Assembly: GCF_949987515.2 (NCBI RefSeq)
Contig: NC_082688.1
Location: forward strand, 107,363,893 to 107,427,892
Length of the DNA: 64,000 bases
Direction: 5' to 3'
DNA from: Delphinus delphis
Taxonomy: Eukaryota; Chordata; Mammalia; Artiodactyla; Delphinidae
Positions 63,250 through 64,000 of the stretch are shown here, one piece after another. How positions within the stretch are numbered: position 1 is the stretch's first letter; each line of letters starts with the position of its first letter. The translations under genes and the position numbers were made by a program. The notes under the pieces are model-generated. The model saw nothing but the letters and a program-made list of their open reading frames with translations. It was not told the DNA's origin and made no database searches.

Positions 63250-64000
63250 CCCTCTTTTTTTTCAATTGATGCACATAACATAAAATTTACCATGTTAACT
63301 ATTTTTAAGTCTACAGCTCAGTGGCGTTAAGTATATTTACACTGTTGTACAACTATCACCACCGTCCATCTCCAGAACTTTTTCTTCTTCCCAAACTGGC
63401 ATTAAACCCTAGCTCCCCCCTCCCCTCCCCCTCCCCCCAGCCCATGGCAGCCACCATTCTACTTTCTGTCTCTATGAGTTTGTCTACTCTAGTTATCTCA
63501 TATAAGTGGAACCAAACTGGATTTGTCTTTTTGTGACTAGATTATCTCACTTAGCATAACTTTCTCAAGGTCCATCTGTGTTGTAACATGTCTGAATTTC
63601 CTTCCTTTTGTGTTGGGTCTTCGTTGCTGCACGCGGGCTTTCTCTAGTTGTGGCGAGCAGGAGCTACTCTTTTTTGCGGTGCACAGGCTCCTCATTGCAG
63701 TGGCTTCTCTTATTGAGGAGCACAGGCTCTAGGTGTGTGGGCTTCAGTAGTTGTGGCACACGGGCTCTAGAGCGCAGGCTCAGTAGTTGTGGCCCATGGG
63801 CTTAGTTGCTCCGTGGCATGTGGGATCTTCCTGGACCAGGGTTCGAACCCATGTCCCCTGCATTGGCAGGCGGATTCTTAACCACTGCGCCATCAGAGAA
63901 GCCCTCCTTCCTTTCTAAGGTTGAATAATATTGCATTGTATGGATATACAATTTGTTCAACCATTTTTTCATTGGTGGGCATTTGGATTGTTTCCACGTT
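63250..64000 (-). repeat. L1 (L1MA/MB-like), truncated by the window edge, split by a SINE
   Basis: Minus-strand L1 3' UTR and ORF2 end: cataacataaaatttaccat, gttgtacaactatcaccacc, ctcatataagtggaaccaaa. After the SINE it continues with ggttgaataatattgcattg and tggtgggcatttggattgtt. The element runs off the right end. It is related to the L1 at 28985-30510. Confidence 0.88.
63609..63905 (-). mobile_element. CHR-family SINE, older long type
   Basis: About 297-bp minus-strand copy: tgttgggtcttcgttgctgc, ggagctactcttttttgcgg, ttaaccactgcgccatcaga, gaagccc. A 9-bp TSD ccttccttt lies at 63600-63608 and 63906-63914. No (TTTA)n tail separates the left TSD from the body, so this copy is truncated or has lost its tail. 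It is nested in the L1 at 63250-64000. Confidence 0.9.

Overview
This is a non-coding, repeat-dense stretch of mammalian genome, almost certainly from a cetacean. The main evidence is eleven near-identical tRNA-derived CHR-family SINEs of the young type that starts ggcttccctggtggcgcag. Many keep poly-A tails and near-perfect target-site duplications (TSDs). Older, longer CHR copies and a full-length L1 with a cetartiodactyl-type 5' UTR are also present. Ruminant BovB/Bov-tA elements and primate Alu are absent. No exon, tRNA, rRNA, snRNA, CRISPR array or bacterial-type operon could be supported, so the window reads as intergenic or deep-intronic DNA.

Layout. 1-3000 is mostly unique sequence with possible conserved non-coding blocks. 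3000-4200 holds an L1 3' end and a tight head-to-head pair of CHR SINEs. 4200-14500 is a mosaic of MIR, L2, MLT1-type LTRs and CHR SINEs. 14500-24400 is lower in repeats, with an L1M 3' end, a MIR split by a 270-bp L1 tail, and long unique segments. 24950-25600 is the only strong unique CpG island and the best candidate for a real regulatory or promoter element. 25650-32250 is old L1 (minus strand) and L2. 32600-40000 is GC-rich with MIR, L2, CR1/L3, MER5-like DNA and microsatellites. 40000-47300 holds CHR, a DNA-transposon-like element, an AT-rich tract, a large old L1/HAL1-like block and an L1M 3' end. 48700-51700 has one CHR SINE and mostly unique DNA. 51715-59340 is a nested insertion complex dominated by a 6.7-kb L1. 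59340-64000 returns to mosaic repeats and ends inside another minus-strand L1.

The only convincing protein-coding sequence belongs to the L1 at 52191-58919 (minus strand, perfect 12-bp TSD). ORF1 is intact at 297 codons. ORF2 is open through the endonuclease and reverse-transcriptase domains (843 codons) and then broken by a nonsense codon and about four frameshifts. It also carries changes at two normally invariant catalytic-region residues, so it should not be autonomously active. Repeat family names come from recalled consensus patterns, not from a database search; boundaries without TSDs are approximate. I did not find a new biological system. The items most worth checking are the CpG island at 24950-25600 and its flank, the possible conserved blocks, the unassigned repeated elements, and the LTR-like host of the nested complex.
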